DNA of 22,549 bases from MGIIb-O5 sp036154155 (GTDB lineage Archaea; Thermoplasmatota; Poseidoniia; Poseidoniales; Thalassarchaeaceae). Both the position numbers and the translations under genes were made by a program. The stretch spans positions 1 to 22,549 of the forward strand of contig JAYZLP010000016.1 in the NCBI GenBank assembly GCA_036154155.1, read 5' to 3'. Positions 6,973 to 14,614 of the stretch are shown piece by piece. Every line of letters begins with the position of its first letter. Positions within the stretch are counted from its first letter, which is position 1. The notes under the pieces are model-generated. The model was not told the DNA's origin. It searched no databases and was given only the letters and a program-made list of their open reading frames with translations.

Positions 6973-8349
6973 CTAAACTTCATTCTTCCGGGAGCCAAAA
7001 GCAGCAAAGAAAATGCACATAATGCTGAGGAAGACCGAGGGGGATGGTAGGAAATTAGAACCGGAGGCGCCAGACTTGCTCTCTACGACACTCCCATTGA
7101 CAGCCTCTTCGACCCACATTGAGGCATCCACCACTCTCTTCTGGTAATAGATGCTCCAGGACCCCCCCTCAACCAGAGAGAGGTTCTCTCCATCTAGGGT
7201 TACCTTCGTCTCGTTCGTAGCATTGACCCCAAACAGTGAGGAATTCCACAATAGTTCCCCATTTGGATCCATGTAGTGTAGTGAGGCATTGGAAGTACTG
7301 GCCCGACCTAGATTAACCACATGAGCATCCACATCATTACCCATGACCTCTATGCTCTCGACAACCAATCGAGCACGCCAATACCAAACGTCTTGGATGA
7401 GGTATCGCATTACATCGAGCTCCTCGCCCAATCTGTCAGAGAGAGCCTCTACCGTCCCCAGTAGGAATTGCTCATCGTCTGTCTCGAAGGTGAATGTGGG
7501 GTAACCCATCACCCCGTAGCCATAATCACGGCTGGTTCCGCAGTTCGGGTAGAGGCCTTGATTCGCATTCCGAATCGGGATATCGGATATGTTAGCATGT
7601 ACATCATCTCTGATGAAGTGGAACAACTCCCAGTCTGATGGCTGTTCGGGCCATTTGCCCCAAGGATAGAGCATGATCCAGACTCCCGTGTGCATCGTGA
7701 TGTACAAGTCTGCATGAGGCACGACCTCGTTCATGTAAATCGAATTCGCAAGAGTCTCTGATTCACTGAATGCAGAACTTCCGGGTTGGGTAGTCGGACA
7801 AGTGTTCCAGTAGTGGTCGTAGTTCCTATTCAGATCAACTTGATTGACATTCCACCTAGTGTCGAAATCGTTCCCATCCGCATTTAGCATGATTAGTATG
7901 TGTAGTTCAGTAGTCCTGAGGACATCGATGACTTCCTGGTCCTCTGCAACCCAACCCTCGATATAATGCTCCGCAACCAGGAAAGCAAGCTCTGTCCCCA
8001 GGTGTTCGTTTCCATGGTGCCCTCCATCGATGTAGACTGCCTCTTTGGGAGTTCCATCGGGTTTGGTGTCTCGACTCCAATCCGAGATTTGCAACATCCA
8101 GAGATTTCTACCGAGTTCGGTCTGTCCAACGACGAGTAGATTGACAATCTGTGGGTAACTATCGGCCCAGGCGTTGACGTCGAGGGTCAGGGTCGCATAG
8201 GAATGGTACCAGTGCTCTTGAACGATGTCTGGCTGACCAACCTGCGCCGATGCAGCCGGTGAACTCGAAACAGCGAGCATCGAAGCGACCACCAATGCTG
8301 CAACCAATCGGCGCATAGCGCCGATGAAAGGGTCATATGCTACAATCAT
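6973..8349 (-). CDS. Secreted, C-terminally anchored M14 zinc carboxypeptidase
   Basis: The 458-residue product begins with a short extension and a clear signal peptide (MRRLVAALVV start, AAASAQ-like cleavage site near residue 36). The M14 metal motif HxxE is His112-Glu115 in GGHHGNEH, the substrate-binding DLNRN is near 171-175, the third zinc ligand is the His of MHTG near 219, and the catalytic Glu lies in FTFETDDE near 288. A C-terminal domain of about 100 residues follows, and a final hydrophobic segment (LPSPSVFLSIMCIFFAAF) with a basic tail should anchor the enzyme outside the cell. It would release C-terminal residues from peptides. ATG 8349 overlaps the ureohydrolase stop as ATGA, which decides the start; an in-frame ATG at 8316 begins exactly at the signal peptide and is an alternative. 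Confidence 0.92.
   Translation of the reverse strand: MIVAYDPFIGAMRRLVAALVVASMLAVSSSPAASAQVGQPDIVQEHWYHSYATLTLDVNAWADSYPQIVNLLVVGQTELGRNLWMLQISDWSRDTKPDGTPKEAVYIDGGHHGNEHLGTELAFLVAEHYIEGWVAEDQEVIDVLRTTELHILIMLNADGNDFDTRWNVNQVDLNRNYDHYWNTCPTTQPGSSAFSESETLANSIYMNEVVPHADLYITMHTGVWIMLYPWGKWPEQPSDWELFHFIRDDVHANISDIPIRNANQGLYPNCGTSRDYGYGVMGYPTFTFETDDEQFLLGTVEALSDRLGEELDVMRYLIQDVWYWRARLVVESIEVMGNDVDAHVVNLGRASTSNASLHYMDPNGELLWNSSLFGVNATNETKVTLDGENLSLVEGGSWSIYYQKRVVDASMWVEEAVNGSVVESKSGASGSNFLPSPSVFLSIMCIFFAAFGSRKNEV
8307..8325 (-). promoter_or_regulatory. Perfect 8-bp hairpin over the signal-peptide start of the M14 gene
   Basis: ATCGGCGC (8307-8314) and GCGCCGAT (8318-8325) form a perfect stem with a 3-nt loop. 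On the minus-strand transcript it encodes IGAMRR and places the alternative ATG (8316-8314) in the loop and upper stem. It could bias initiation towards the coupled upstream ATG at 8349 or slow translation before the signal peptide. This is inference; the structure itself is directly visible. Confidence 0.4.
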
Positions 8350-9344
8350 TCTCCCTTTTCGCTCAATAATTGGGCGATGTGACATGAGGCCATCTTGCTA
8401 GCAATTAGTGCCGCGTTGAATTCGGTCAAAGGCCCCTCCTCTCCCGGAACTATCTCGTTAACATCAGCCCCAATCACCATTGACTTACTTGCTGAGAACA
8501 CCCTTTCGATGATTTCCACTGCTGCCCAATATGCGATACCCCCTGGAACAGGCGTCCCAGTCGAAGGAACTAGAGAACCGTCTAAACCGTCTACATCAAA
8601 AGTGATCCATACCGGACCTTCAATCGAATCTAGGTTCTGTACAAGCCTCGACCAACCCGCTTCCCCCTCGCAGACGCCCATGAAATCACGAGCGAACCAA
8701 GTCTCCACTCGGGGGTCGTTCTCGGAAAACGAAGCCTCCTCTCTGGAAAGCGCCCTTGTTCCTATCTGTATGACCTTGCCAACCCCCAAATCCAGTGCCC
8801 TCCTGATGGCAGTGCCATGTGAGAATCTCTCGCCATTCAGTTCATCCCTCAGATCGGCATGCGCGTCAATCTGGACCAATGTCAAATTCCCTAGCTCTCC
8901 TCCTAGAATGGGATGTTTGGATACAGCTTCAATGATAGGAGGGAGGATACCATGCTCACCCCCAAGAATCAATGGGAAGGAGCCCCCAATCCAGGGTTGA
9001 ACGTATTCCCTAATCGCCTCCAGTTGCCCCTTCAGGGTGCCAGCATCAGAGGACCACTCTTCCGCTGTGTGAAAGGACATGCCACAAGGCAAGTCCAGGG
9101 GTAGAATCGGATCGTACAGCTCAACTTGCGAACTAGCCTCTATGCAAGCCCTTGGGCCCCGATCAGTCCCCTCCATCCAACTGGTAGTCATTTCATATGG
9201 AATAGGCAGAATAACAATGTCCCAAGGTCCAAACTCATCTTCCTCGAGCCCTAGGAAATTACCCTCCCACGTTTCCTCCATGCTCCTCCGTGCAATCTCC
9301 ACAGAATAATCGCTTCGCAGCCCACTTTCGTCCAATATTGGCAC
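8346..9344 (-). CDS. speB: Ureohydrolase family protein (agmatinase/arginase type)
   Basis: The 332-residue product has the dinuclear manganese motifs of the arginase/agmatinase fold in order: GGEHG (about 126-130), QIDAHADLRD (about 157-166, followed by the loop ending FSHG), and FDVDGLDGS (about 247-255) followed by STGTPVPGG. These enzymes hydrolyse a guanidino group and release urea, usually from agmatine or arginine. The substrate cannot be read from the sequence; archaeal members are mostly agmatinases in polyamine synthesis, and formimidoglutamate or other guanidino substrates are possible. GTG 9344 is the longest start; the first in-frame ATG is residue 22. Its stop overlaps the start of the M14 carboxypeptidase as ATGA, so the two are translationally coupled. 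Confidence 0.9.
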   Translation of the reverse strand: MPILDESGLRSDYSVEIARRSMEETWEGNFLGLEEDEFGPWDIVILPIPYEMTTSWMEGTDRGPRACIEASSQVELYDPILPLDLPCGMSFHTAEEWSSDAGTLKGQLEAIREYVQPWIGGSFPLILGGEHGILPPIIEAVSKHPILGGELGNLTLVQIDAHADLRDELNGERFSHGTAIRRALDLGVGKVIQIGTRALSREEASFSENDPRVETWFARDFMGVCEGEAGWSRLVQNLDSIEGPVWITFDVDGLDGSLVPSTGTPVPGGIAYWAAVEIIERVFSASKSMVIGADVNEIVPGEEGPLTEFNAALIASKMASCHIAQLLSEKGE

Positions 9345-9378
9345 CTGACGTGAGACCGTTGAAATACAGCGCCCCTCT

Positions 9379-9822
9379 ATGAAGAGGCGTCCGGGGGACT
9401 ATGCGATGGGTCTGACGCTAGCACAATTGACTTCTGCCATCAGGAGCAAGGTCGATACTGACATGGAAGTGGTAGTGGCTGAATCAATCGCCGAGCATGC
9501 ACTCGGATTCTTTGGCTTCTCAAACAGGATTATCGACAATGCACTGGAGCCTACAGATAGGAACTTGTTCTACCAGTTGCAAGATTATGATCTCCTAACC
9601 ACCGAGTCAGAGGAAACTACACTTTGGGACGGAAGGGAATGGAGGATACATTACTGGAAGTTCAAGGCCAATGCTGAGGAATTTGCGAAGGCCGCAGCCG
9701 CAGCCGCTCTTCTTCGCAGCAAGGAGGAAGACCCCTACTCGGATGTGTATGAGGATGTTCCAGTGTCTCTCTGGAAGGAACGCTCCGGGGAAGATGACGA
9801 TTACGAAGAACCGCTGTTCTAG
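9379..9822 (+). CDS. Small conserved archaeal protein, DUF6015-like
   Basis: The product has 147 residues. Residues 10-100 contain a helical N-terminal part, then GFFGFSNRIIDNALEP, DRNLFYQLQDYDLL, EETTLWDG and EWRIHYWKF. From memory this pattern matches the small archaeal family DUF6015 of Thermoplasmatota, whose function is unknown to me; the helices and beta wing are compatible with a winged-helix fold. An alanine-rich helix and an acidic tail ending DDDYEEPLF follow. ATG 9379 is used; ATG 9406 (MGLTLAQLT) is an equally credible start. It is divergent from the ureohydrolase (34 nt apart) and 56 nt upstream of the surface protein. No function is proposed. Confidence 0.75.
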   Translation: MKRRPGDYAMGLTLAQLTSAIRSKVDTDMEVVVAESIAEHALGFFGFSNRIIDNALEPTDRNLFYQLQDYDLLTTESEETTLWDGREWRIHYWKFKANAEEFAKAAAAAALLRSKEEDPYSDVYEDVPVSLWKERSGEDDDYEEPLF

Positions 9823-9878
9823 AATGTAAACGGTCGAGACGGGAATTGATTGATACGTCACTCCAGCATGGGTCGCTC

Positions 9879-12800
9879 ATGGGCCGCACGAGCAACGCTA
9901 TAACGCTAATTTGCGTTTTCTTGCTAAGCACCCAAGCCTCAATGGTTGGAGCGCAGACAGATAATGACGTATCCTGCGATATCCTGGTAGATTGGGACTA
10001 TGAGCCACAATTCTCCGAAGACACGGGCCAGTATCTCGACTTCGTTCATCGATACAGGGTCACCTTCGACCCCCCGTTCGAGAGTGGGGACTCCCCAAGT
10101 GCTCTAACCGTGGACGCGGTACACAGGGATGTCGATGGAAATCTATTGCAGACCAACTTCAGTTTCATCAGCGCGGGAGGGGAAGTTGATATCGCCATCG
10201 ACACCACCCCAAGCCTAGGGGAAACGGTTTCCATTTCTCTTGAGAGCACTAGGGCCTCGTGTAGTAGAGATATCACCGTTACAAACTGGAACCAGCCTGT
10301 AGAGGACCACGAAATAACGCGTGAGACAACTTGGTCCATGGAGGGTCTAGAAGACGATGCCCAAGGAATAGAGTTCGAGGGAAGGGGCTGGCAGAAGAGG
10401 AGCGGTGACACCCTGGAATCGAACGAGTTAGGAAACGGCTCAATGCAAATCAACACAATGGATGAAGAGTCGAATGGACTCATGCTTAATCTCAATCTCG
10501 ACAGAGTATGGCTGAATGAGACATACGAAGGACAACAACTCACTATTCAGGAATTTGAGATGGAGGGCAACGGGACCATGACACTCAGAGACGGATACTC
10601 CAGTGATCAAGCCCCCTCTGAGGGGTTCGGGATCCATGTCAGTATCAGTCACGCTTCAATACTTAGATCATGGTCAGACGGACACCTGACTGAGAGGATA
10701 GTGATAGAGGGGAATGGATGGCTATCCGCTGACGAGGGGGACAACGAAAGCTCAGGAGGAATATTTGGAAGCATAGAGGTGTTCTACTTCGAGACGTGGG
10801 ATGTCGACGGAAATAGAAGGCTAGAGGACTTTCAGCTAGAGGCAAACGCATCTATCCGCCTGATGGGCGCTGCCGACTACTTCACCTTCGAACTAGATGA
10901 GCTCAAGATCAGGGAGAAATGGGAGGACGACACTAGGGTCGACCAGTTCTTCAAGGCGGCCGGCTCGGGGGAGTTCGCCTTTGAGATTGAGGACGAGGGC
11001 TTCCAAGTAGATGTCAACGGCACAGTCCCGATAGTTCACCTTGAATCTAGTGGGGGCGAGACAACTCACGAATCAATCATAGTGGATGGTACCTATGATG
11101 GCGACGCAGAGGGGAGCTTCGGATATGTGAGGCAGATCGTAGACAGTGGACCCCAGGAAAACTTCAATGGCACTCTCTTCGAGGTAAACAAAATTCAGGA
11201 TGAATACTGGTTCAACGTATCCGCAACCCCATTTGGCCCAATAGATCAGGAGTTTGGTGCCGAGCATAACCTGACTTACGAATTCACAGTCCCTCAGGAA
11301 GACTGGTACAACAGAACACTACGCTACCAATACGTCGAGGACAATGGCACTGTGACAAACGAGTACCCAGAAGACTCCCCGATAATGTCCGAACCTGAGA
11401 GGCCCCAAGCAAATCCTATGTCATCCCTACAAATATCAAGAGAGACCGGATTCGCACCCGAGAATGTGATAGTGGGAGACGCCTTCGTGCTCTCAGGTAA
11501 CCAGGAAGCAATACTAGAAGTTGAGATCATCGGTTTCACTCAGAGAGCGGTAGACGGGCATGATGTCGAGGTCGCCCAATGGGTAGGCGAATACGGGTCA
11601 GATAGCTATGCATCAGGGTTTGTTATCAACGAGGGGCCGTTATCCGGTCTACTCAGCGAGGTGTTCCGTTGGATAGAGGTGGACTTCTCCGATAATCAGA
11701 CTGGAAGCGGGACAATTTCATTTGTTGAGAATCAGGTCGTGGACAGGATCCTGTACCCATCAGTAATCACTGAAGATGAGAATACCCTTCCAACCATAGA
11801 ATCGGCTTCATTCAGGGAGGGTATCCTACTAACAGAGGGGGGCAACGCCCATCTGGAAGTAATTGTGGTGGACGTCGATACAGATGTTATCTCAGTATCT
11901 GTTGACCTGTCCTTTATTGGAATGGGAATAGTCCCACTTTCTGATAGTGGACTAGACGGAGACATCACCATTCATGACGACATATGGACAGCCGAAATCT
12001 CTCATCCAGGTCTCCAGTACGGCGAATTTAATGCTACCGTGATCATTAACGACTATTGGGCACAAGTTACAGAATATCATAACCTGACAATCACAAACGC
12101 CCCTCCGAGGGTTGACGCCGTTACCTTCTCACCCTCGACTGCAAAGAGGGGAGACGTAGTTTCGGTCAGTGTAGTTGCAAGCGACGGTCACGGAGTCTCT
12201 GAGGTATCAGTCGACCTCCTTAGTGCGGGAGGAGTTCTGACAAAGCTAACGCCACCGTCATCTCAATCAGGAACTCCATGGGAGGGGCAATTCACCGTCC
12301 CAACATCGCTATCTCCAGGAGCCAGAGTAATTCCCCTAAGGCTAACCGATGGAGAGGGTGAAACCATTCTCGTATCAAATCCAGAGTTCCTCCCGCTCTT
12401 GGAGATAGAAAACGAGAACCCTTCGTTAGAATACATTGAAGTCCTGTCTTCGGGACAATCTCAGACAACAATTTCTGTTGACGGAACAGTTCAGCATTTC
12501 GTGCATTCGCCCACAACAGACGTCGCTATTTCACACACTCTGGAGGTTACCGTCAATGACCCTGATGGAGTCTCTTCAGTCCAGGCTAAAATAGGCAGAT
12601 TGGCCGATATTGGCAAGTCAGATGATTGGCTTTTGCTTGTAGATGACGGGACTTCGGGCGACAGAGTATCGGGAGATGGGGTTTACACCCTCGAGTTCGA
12701 CGTAAGGCCATCAGTTCCTGAAGGCGACATTGCCGTTCTAATCAGGGCCTCAGATATTTTCTTCGCAACTACAGATATTGAAGATCAGACGCACACTTTT

Positions 12801-12947
12801 TCGATCCTAAAATCAGATTGCTGTTCGGACAATAGGGGATGGTTCTCAAAGAACGCTGAAACAATCGCTGTAGTTTCTATCAGCGTGCTTTTCGTTTGCG
12901 GACTAGCTGCTATTTTGCTCTCAATAAGAAAGTCAGATTTCGACTAG
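9879..12947 (+). CDS. Large surface protein: signal peptide, tandem beta-sandwich domains, C-terminal membrane anchor
   Basis: The 1022-residue product starts with a signal peptide (MGRTSNAITLICVFLLSTQA to GAQ). A long beta-rich region with many N-x-S/T sequons follows, then three tandem Ig-like sandwich domains encoded at about 11786-12100, 12100-12420 and 12420-12815. The first and third carry a loop of the form D(D/S)GxxGDxxxxD followed by an aromatic residue and T (DSGLDGD near 11941, DDGTSGD near 12642), which resembles calcium-stabilised loops of secreted choice-of-anchor-type domains. The second has an aligned W but no acidic loop. A C-terminal helix (AVVSISVLFVCGLAAILL) and a basic tail anchor it. 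ATG 9879 begins exactly at the signal peptide; a TTG at 9846 is an unlikely alternative. The role is unknown; adhesion, envelope structure or substrate capture are possible. Confidence 0.88.
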   Translation: MGRTSNAITLICVFLLSTQASMVGAQTDNDVSCDILVDWDYEPQFSEDTGQYLDFVHRYRVTFDPPFESGDSPSALTVDAVHRDVDGNLLQTNFSFISAGGEVDIAIDTTPSLGETVSISLESTRASCSRDITVTNWNQPVEDHEITRETTWSMEGLEDDAQGIEFEGRGWQKRSGDTLESNELGNGSMQINTMDEESNGLMLNLNLDRVWLNETYEGQQLTIQEFEMEGNGTMTLRDGYSSDQAPSEGFGIHVSISHASILRSWSDGHLTERIVIEGNGWLSADEGDNESSGGIFGSIEVFYFETWDVDGNRRLEDFQLEANASIRLMGAADYFTFELDELKIREKWEDDTRVDQFFKAAGSGEFAFEIEDEGFQVDVNGTVPIVHLESSGGETTHESIIVDGTYDGDAEGSFGYVRQIVDSGPQENFNGTLFEVNKIQDEYWFNVSATPFGPIDQEFGAEHNLTYEFTVPQEDWYNRTLRYQYVEDNGTVTNEYPEDSPIMSEPERPQANPMSSLQISRETGFAPENVIVGDAFVLSGNQEAILEVEIIGFTQRAVDGHDVEVAQWVGEYGSDSYASGFVINEGPLSGLLSEVFRWIEVDFSDNQTGSGTISFVENQVVDRILYPSVITEDENTLPTIESASFREGILLTEGGNAHLEVIVVDVDTDVISVSVDLSFIGMGIVPLSDSGLDGDITIHDDIWTAEISHPGLQYGEFNATVIINDYWAQVTEYHNLTITNAPPRVDAVTFSPSTAKRGDVVSVSVVASDGHGVSEVSVDLLSAGGVLTKLTPPSSQSGTPWEGQFTVPTSLSPGARVIPLRLTDGEGETILVSNPEFLPLLEIENENPSLEYIEVLSSGQSQTTISVDGTVQHFVHSPTTDVAISHTLEVTVNDPDGVSSVQAKIGRLADIGKSDDWLLLVDDGTSGDRVSGDGVYTLEFDVRPSVPEGDIAVLIRASDIFFATTDIEDQTHTFSILKSDCCSDNRGWFSKNAETIAVVSISVLFVCGLAAILLSIRKSDFD

Positions 12948-12962
12948 AATCGTCGTATTTAC

Positions 12963-13037
12963 TGGTACGAGTGCCGGGATTTGAACCCGGGTTCCGGCGT
13001 TGGCAACGCCGGGTGATAACCACTACACTACACTCGT
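12963..13037 (-). tRNA. tRNA-Gly (anticodon GCC), CCA encoded
   Basis: On the minus strand from 13037 the sequence folds as a complete cloverleaf. The acceptor stem is ACGAGTG pairing with CACTCGT, and the D arm has the AGTGGTTA loop. The anticodon stem is CGGCG/CGCCG with loop TTGCCAA, so the anticodon is GCC (glycine). The T arm is CCGGG/CCCGG with loop TTCAAAT. The discriminator is A (12966), and CCA is encoded at 12965-12963. No intron is present. The first pair is A1-U72 rather than the more usual G1-C72. The gene lies between two convergent and tandem protein genes, 15 nt from the surface protein stop. Confidence 0.95.
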
Positions 13038-13061
13038 GTATGCCCGGGGAAACCCGAATCA

Positions 13062-13070
13062 CTTTTCTAA
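13062..13070 (-). promoter_or_regulatory. Candidate TATA box of tRNA-Gly
   Basis: TTAGAAAAG on the minus strand is centred about 29 nt upstream of the mature tRNA 5' end, which is the expected spacing for an archaeal TATA element. The assignment rests on composition and position only. Confidence 0.4.
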
Positions 13071-13086
13071 GCGTCGGTACCTAATC

Positions 13087-13452
13087 TTACAAGTCCGACA
13101 GCCTACTCCTGATGATGTCCCTAGTTTTTCTGTAGGCCTCGATGGGCCCCCCAACCGGATCATCTAAGCCCCAATCTTCGTCTATAGGCAAATCAGGGCA
13201 CACAACCCCACATCCCATGCTAATTATCAGGTCGAATTGGCTTTCATCAATATCCCCTATTGATTTGGGAAATTGCCCGTCCATGCTTATGCCAAGCTCC
13301 TCGATAGCAGAAATAGCGTTCCCAGCCACCCTTTTCCCTGGATGGGTTCCCGCAGATTCTGAATAATGCCCCAAATCTTTTGCTAGAGCCTCTGCCATTT
13401 GGCTGCGACAAGTGTTGCCGACACAGACGAAAAGAATCCTCACGACATTCAC
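13087..13452 (-). CDS. ArsC-like / low-molecular-weight protein tyrosine phosphatase family protein
   Basis: The 121-residue product has the phosphate-binding loop CVGNTCRS (Cys10 to Ser17), the SAG motif (33-35), a second cysteine pair in MGCGVVCP (Cys81, Cys85), and the general-acid DP in WGLDDPVG (Asp98). The four cysteines match thioredoxin-linked arsenate reductases, in which Cys10 attacks arsenate and the others relay the disulfide. Plain LMW phosphatases need only the first. Arsenate reduction is therefore more likely than tyrosine dephosphorylation, but this is inference. The start is GTG 13452; a GTG at 13443 is in frame. It is divergent from the Mrp-type gene, and a TATA-like box (13480-13487) and an inverted repeat (13453-13474) precede it. 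No ArsR, ArsB or Acr3 gene is visible. Confidence 0.85.
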   Translation of the reverse strand: MNVVRILFVCVGNTCRSQMAEALAKDLGHYSESAGTHPGKRVAGNAISAIEELGISMDGQFPKSIGDIDESQFDLIISMGCGVVCPDLPIDEDWGLDDPVGGPIEAYRKTRDIIRSRLSDL

Positions 13453-13474
13453 ACTTCATGGGACTTAATGAAGT
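13453..13474. promoter_or_regulatory. 7-bp inverted repeat abutting the ArsC-like start
   Basis: ACTTCAT (13453-13459) and ATGAAGT (13468-13474) are perfect reverse complements with 8 nt between them. The repeat fills the space between the TATA-like box and the GTG start of the ArsC-like gene, where a repressor would block initiation. A nested GACTT/AAGTC pair overlaps it. Operator function is inferred. Confidence 0.4.
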
Positions 13475-13479
13475 CAACC

Positions 13480-13487
13480 GATATAGC
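13480..13487 (-). promoter_or_regulatory. Candidate TATA box of the ArsC-like gene
   Basis: GCTATATC on the minus strand is centred about 31 nt upstream of the GTG start. This suggests a leaderless or very short-leader transcript, as is common in archaea. Confidence 0.4.
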
Positions 13488-13547
13488 CTATTTTGATAGT
13501 AGATTCCACCTAACAGAGTTGAAGTATCCAATCATCCGCCCCGAATC

Positions 13548-14552
13548 ATGGCGGACTCACCTGTTAGCCACCATCCATCAGGGGCCGATGAGCAATCTCA
13601 GCCATCGACCGACCAAAGGGCGCAGATGGAGCAGGCATATCAGCAGATGCAGAGAAAGATGAGGATGTCAAAGATGGGAGACAACATCAAGCACAAAATC
13701 ATGGTACTTTCCGGCAAGGGCGGAGTCGGCAAGACTACAGTAGCTACTGGCTTGGCAATCTCCCTTGCAAAAAGAGGGATGAAGGTCGGCCTAATGGACA
13801 TAGACATTACCGGGCCAAACGTTCCAAAGATGCTGGGACTTGAAGACGCCGAACTTCACATAGAGGATGGGCAGATTTTCCCAGCCATCGGGCCAAATGG
13901 GCTCAAGGTAATATCAATGGCATTCCTCATCGAGGATCCAGATAAGCCAGTTATTTGGAGAGGCCCAATAAAGTTGGGAGCTATTCAGCAGTTCATTGGT
14001 GACGTTGCATGGGGCGAACTGGACGCCTTGGTTATCGACTTCCCTCCCGGAACAGGTGATGAGCCACTGACTGTAAGTCAGACCCTGCCAAACCTGGACG
14101 GCGTCGTAATCGTGACAACTCCGCAAGAAGTTGCACTTCTGGATAGCAGGAAATCTATTAATTTCGCCAAGACAATCAACGTTCCAGTATTGGGCGTAGT
14201 TGAGAATATGAGTGGATATACGATTTCAGGCACAGGTCCAGCCGGCTCTGAGATTTCAGTCTCTGGACCGAACGGAGTTCCTTTGAAGGCCAGAGTAACT
14301 GACGAAGGAAAGTGGGAAATCAAACTCGACCTTTTCAAATCAGGCGGCGGTGAATCATCGGCAATTGACTTACAGGTTCCATTTTTGGGTACTTTGCCCT
14401 TTGATCCGGGCGTCGTCAGAGGTGGAGATGACGGCGTCCATAGAATTGTTGCTGAGCCCGATGGAGAAACAGCGAACGCGTTTGACTCGGTCGTCGAGGA
14501 GATCCTGGAACAACTCAGCAACAGTACCCCCCCAGACGTCAAGATAACTTGA
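13548..14552 (+). CDS. Mrp/NBP35-family P-loop ATPase lacking all cysteines
   Basis: The 334-residue product belongs to the Mrp/ApbC/NBP35 family, which normally carries and transfers Fe-S clusters. It has a Met/Gln-rich N-terminal helix, the deviant Walker A GKGGVGKTT (56-64), MDIDITGPNVPKMLG (83-97) and VIDFPPGTGDE (162-172). The family then normally reads VVENMSxFxCPxCG. Here VVENMS is followed by about 45 residues (222-265) with no cysteine, containing SGTGPAGSEISVSG and DEGKWEIKLD. The typical FKSGGGE and VPFLGTLPFDP then resume. The inserted part looks like a small Ig-like beta hairpin unit. I find no cysteine anywhere in the protein, so the usual bridging-cluster ligands are absent. 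ATPase fold is certain; an Fe-S role is doubtful. It is divergent from the ArsC-like gene. Confidence 0.93.
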   Translation: MADSPVSHHPSGADEQSQPSTDQRAQMEQAYQQMQRKMRMSKMGDNIKHKIMVLSGKGGVGKTTVATGLAISLAKRGMKVGLMDIDITGPNVPKMLGLEDAELHIEDGQIFPAIGPNGLKVISMAFLIEDPDKPVIWRGPIKLGAIQQFIGDVAWGELDALVIDFPPGTGDEPLTVSQTLPNLDGVVIVTTPQEVALLDSRKSINFAKTINVPVLGVVENMSGYTISGTGPAGSEISVSGPNGVPLKARVTDEGKWEIKLDLFKSGGGESSAIDLQVPFLGTLPFDPGVVRGGDDGVHRIVAEPDGETANAFDSVVEEILEQLSNSTPPDVKIT

Positions 14553-14614
14553 TTTCTTGAATATCCCGCAGGGGTCGACTTCATTGAGGACCCTTATCCC
14601 CGGGTATATTGGAA

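Noticed and set aside
12896..13084. 62-codon plus-strand frame running through the tRNA-Gly gene
   Set aside because: It overlaps the surface protein end and the whole tRNA; the frame exists only because the tRNA complement lacks stops there.
14078..14584. 168-codon minus-strand frame opposite the end of the Mrp-type ATPase gene
   Set aside because: It is antisense to a well-supported gene, has no recognisable motif, and is Ser/Pro-rich as shadow frames here usually are.
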